A stretch of DNA of 7,997 nucleotides. Origin: Parcubacteria group bacterium CG_4_9_14_0_2_um_filter_35_11. GTDB lineage: Bacteria; Patescibacteriota; Minisyncoccia; Minisyncoccales; GCA-002788555. Below the pieces are notes generated by a model. It saw only the letters and a program-made list of their open reading frames with translations. It searched no databases and had not been told where the DNA came from. Location: contig PFRL01000045.1 in assembly GCA_002788555.1 (NCBI GenBank), positions 1 to 7,997 of the forward strand, read 5' to 3'. This document shows positions 6,545 through 7,997 of this stretch, in pieces; position 1 is the stretch's first letter; each line of letters begins with the position of its first letter. Position numbers and translations under genes: made by a program.

Positions 6545-7123
6545 TTATTTTTTTATTATTTCATCTATCATGCCGTAATCCTTGGCCCCCTGGGCTTCAA
6601 GGTAAAATTCTCTATCAGTGTCTCTTTCGATGTTTTTCAAAGGTTGGTTGGTATGCTTTGCTAAGATTTTATTTAATTTATCTCGAATTTTGATAATGTG
6701 TTTGGCAGAAATTTCAATTTCTACCGCCTGTCCACCCGCTTCTCCCATAACCTGGTGCAACATAATTTCGGAATTTGGTAAAGCAAATCTTTTTCCTTTC
6801 TTGCCTGCGGCAAGGAGAACTGCCGCCATCGAAGCTGCCATACCTACACAAATTGTAGAAACATCGCACTTTATATATTGCATTGTATCGTAAATTGCCA
6901 ACCCTGCTGTTACCGAACCTCCCGGACTATTGATATAAAGTTTTACATCTCTGTTTTGGCCTTGGTTTTCCAAGAACAAAAGTTGAGCAATAACTAAATT
7001 TGCTACATTATCACTAATTGGACCACCCAAAAAAATAATTCTTTCTTTTAATAAGCGGGAGTAAATATCGTAAGCTCTCTCCCCGCGGGGTGATTTTTCA
7101 ATAACTGTAGGAATTAAGGTCAT
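6545..7123 (-). CDS. clpP: ATP-dependent Clp protease proteolytic subunit
   Basis: ClpP forms the double-heptamer peptidase chamber fed by Clp ATPases. Starting at ATG 7123 the product is 192 residues (MTLIPTVIEKSPRGERAYDIYSRLL), aligning end to end with E. coli mature ClpP and the B. subtilis protein. The frame stays open upstream to a TTG at 7159, but those 12 codons are not family-like and overlie a promoter, so I prefer 7123. The nucleophile Ser98 sits in GMAASMAA and His123 in IMLHQ. The third triad position is unusual: where E. coli has Asp171 in ERDTERDRF, this protein reads ERDTDREFY, placing Glu172 at the catalytic Asp. Asp168 and Asp170 are the other acids nearby. The INSPGGSVTAG oxyanion segment (65-75) is intact. 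Gene order mreB-clpP-tig on one strand suggests an operon; no clpX is visible. Confidence 0.95.
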   Translation of the reverse strand: MTLIPTVIEKSPRGERAYDIYSRLLKERIIFLGGPISDNVANLVIAQLLFLENQGQNRDVKLYINSPGGSVTAGLAIYDTMQYIKCDVSTICVGMAASMAAVLLAAGKKGKRFALPNSEIMLHQVMGEAGGQAVEIEISAKHIIKIRDKLNKILAKHTNQPLKNIERDTDREFYLEAQGAKDYGMIDEIIKK

Positions 7124-7130
7124 ATATATT

Positions 7131-7159
7131 ATTTTATATCTCTTTTTAAAATTGTTCAA
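7131..7159 (-). promoter_or_regulatory. Possible internal, nearly leaderless promoter for clpP
   Basis: In the mreB-clpP spacer the minus strand has TTGAAC (7159-7154), a 17-bp gap and TAAAAT (7136-7131), the same two hexamers and spacing as the promoter at 132-160. Only 7 nt separate the -10 box from the clpP ATG at 7123, so transcription would begin at or within a base or so of the start codon and give a leaderless or near-leaderless mRNA. Chance occurrence in this AT-rich spacer is a real possibility. Confidence 0.38.
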
Positions 7160-7160
7160 A

Positions 7161-7997
7161 TTATCTCTTTTTTGACATTATGCTCTTTTTATAAGCGTCG
7201 AGGTGTTCTAGAACTATCCCCGTTCCTTTTGCCACACAAAAGAATGGTTCTTCAGATACTTGGGCGGGTACGCCTGTATGCAAAGTGAGGTATTCATCGA
7301 TTTTGCGCAAAAGGGCTCCGCCTCCAGCTAGAACCATCCCTTTTTCTATAATATCGGCAGAGATTTCCGGTGGTGTTTCTTTAAAAACACTTTTTATGCT
7401 TTGCAAAATTTCTTGAAGTTCTCCTTGGATTGCTTCACAAATCTCAGTTGAAGAAACTTCGATAGTTTTGGGCAGGCCTAAAAGTAGACCTCTTCCTTTA
7501 ATTTTCGTCTTTTTTTCCTCTTCCAGAGGCAAGGCGCCTCCTATTTCAATTTTGATTCGTTCTGCTGTCTGGTCTCCTATAGCTAGGTCATATTTTTCTT
7601 TAATATAACCTTCGATTGCCCGGTCAACTTTATCCCCCCCTACCCTTACCGATGACGAAGTAACAATTCCTCCCAAAGATATCACTGCCACTTCCGAAGT
7701 TCCTCCCCCTATATCCACTATCATATTTCCAGTAGAAGAATTAATAGGAATACCAGCGCCGATTGCCGATAAAATTGGTTCTTTAGCTACATAGGATTCT
7801 TTAGCTCCGGCTTTTAAAGTCGCTTCAATTACTGCTCGTCTTTCGGTTGAGGTGGCACCAGCGGGAATTCCTACTAAGACCTCGGGCCGGAAAAAGGAAA
7901 AACCCCGCTGAGCCTTTTTTAAGAAATATCGAATCATCGCTTCGGTCACTCTAAAATCGGCAATTACCCCTTCTTTAAGGGGTCGATAAGCTATAAT
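7161..7997 (-). CDS. mreB: Rod-shape-determining actin homologue MreB (N-terminus off window)
   Basis: MreB polymerises on the inner membrane face and guides the elongation machinery of the cell wall. The frame is open to the right edge: 278 residues are present, beginning IIAYRPLKEGVIADF, which matches MreB from about residue 70-80 on. So the phosphate-1 loop at the N-terminus is missing only because the window ends. Visible elements are the phosphate-2 motif NMIVDIGGGTSEVAVISLGG, the VGGDKVDRAIEGYI and GDQTAERIKIEIG segments of subdomain IIB, the adenosine motif GMVLAGGGALLRKIDEYL, and the C-terminal VAKGTGIVLEHLD. A GTG at 7949 could be mistaken for a start but falls inside the conserved VIADF-VTEAM block. 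It is the first visible gene of a mreB-clpP-tig run; its stop is 37 nt from the clpP ATG. Together with murJ it indicates a peptidoglycan wall and probably a rod or elongated cell. Confidence 0.95.
   Translation of the reverse strand: MIAYRPLKEGVIADFRVTEAMIRYFLKKAQRGFSFFRPEVLVGIPAGATSTERRAVIEATLKAGAKESYVAKEPILSAIGAGIPINSSTGNMIVDIGGGTSEVAVISLGGIVTSSSVRVGGDKVDRAIEGYIKEKYDLAIGDQTAERIKIEIGGALPLEEEKKTKIKGRGLLLGLPKTIEVSSTEICEAIQGELQEILQSIKSVFKETPPEISADIIEKGMVLAGGGALLRKIDEYLTLHTGVPAQVSEEPFFCVAKGTGIVLEHLDAYKKSIMSKKR

Noticed and set aside
7081..7090. Palindrome CCCCGCGGGG, a GC-rich island
   Set aside because: It encodes the conserved SPRGE segment of ClpP; no reason to see a separate site.
7124..7159. 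A longer ClpP starting at TTG 7159
   Set aside because: The 12 extra codons have no family counterpart, are highly AT-rich, and overlie a promoter-like sequence; ATG 7123 gives the canonical ClpP N-terminus.
7161..7949. mreB starting at GTG 7949
   Set aside because: The frame continues upstream to the window edge with conserved MreB sequence (RPLKEGVIADF), so the GTG is an internal Val codon.
7966..7983. Perfect 7-bp hairpin ACCCCTT-CTTT-AAGGGGT
   Set aside because: It lies inside the conserved RPLKEGV codons of mreB, so protein constraint explains it.
302..7997. Recoded TGA (as Gly in Absconditabacteria/Gracilibacteria)
   Set aside because: All genes read end to end in the standard code, Gly is encoded by GGN, and no in-frame TGA is needed. 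Absence of TGA among the few stops is too small a sample.
1..7997. Mobile elements, CRISPR arrays, tRNA or rRNA genes, defence genes
   Set aside because: No terminal repeats, spaced repeats, tRNA-like cloverleaf sequences, rRNA motifs or defence-domain proteins were seen. The window is filled by housekeeping genes.

Overview
This is an AT-rich window (roughly one-third G+C by eye), densely packed with bacterial housekeeping genes. There are no mobile elements, CRISPR arrays, tRNA or rRNA genes. The protein styles point to a small-genome bacterium, most likely of the Candidatus Patescibacteria/CPR type: a Lys/Ile-rich MurJ, an RNase Y, the 'HG-S-F-I ... PFSKE' beginning of a metallo-beta-lactamase-fold protein, and a divergent GpmI. 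The placement is an inference from composition and family resemblance. No phylogenetic marker is present to prove it. All recognisable genes read through in the standard bacterial code, and every stop seen is TAA or TAG.

Layout. From the left: the first 35 codons of an MBL-fold hydrolase (minus, 1-105) with a plausible promoter; a probable 37-residue one-helix membrane peptide (minus, 187-300) starting one base after the murJ stop; murJ, the lipid II flippase (minus, 302-1939); and rny, RNase Y (minus, 2013-3542). A 164-bp divergent intergenic region follows. It carries two interleaved near-consensus sigma-70-type promoters and a hairpin in the rny leader. Next is gpmI (plus, 3707-5260), whose 3' end overlaps the 3' end of the convergent tig gene (trigger factor, minus, 5240-6523) by 21 bp. 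Upstream of tig on the same strand lie clpP (minus, 6545-7123) and the C-terminal three-quarters or so of mreB (minus, 7161 to the right edge).

How the genes work together. mreB and murJ both serve wall synthesis and shape. clpP and tig serve protein quality control: nascent-chain folding and regulated degradation. rny starts mRNA decay, and gpmI is a step of lower glycolysis. mreB-clpP-tig looks like one transcription unit, with a possible internal and nearly leaderless promoter for clpP. rny-murJ-small peptide looks like a second unit.

I do not see a novel multi-gene system. The points worth a second look are smaller. ClpP has Glu where the catalytic Asp should be. The rny/gpmI promoters are interleaved and rny has a leader hairpin. 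A coupled membrane microprotein follows murJ. Shine-Dalgarno sequences are absent at every start, while an anti-SD-like tract lies upstream of murJ. gpmI and tig overlap tail to tail.
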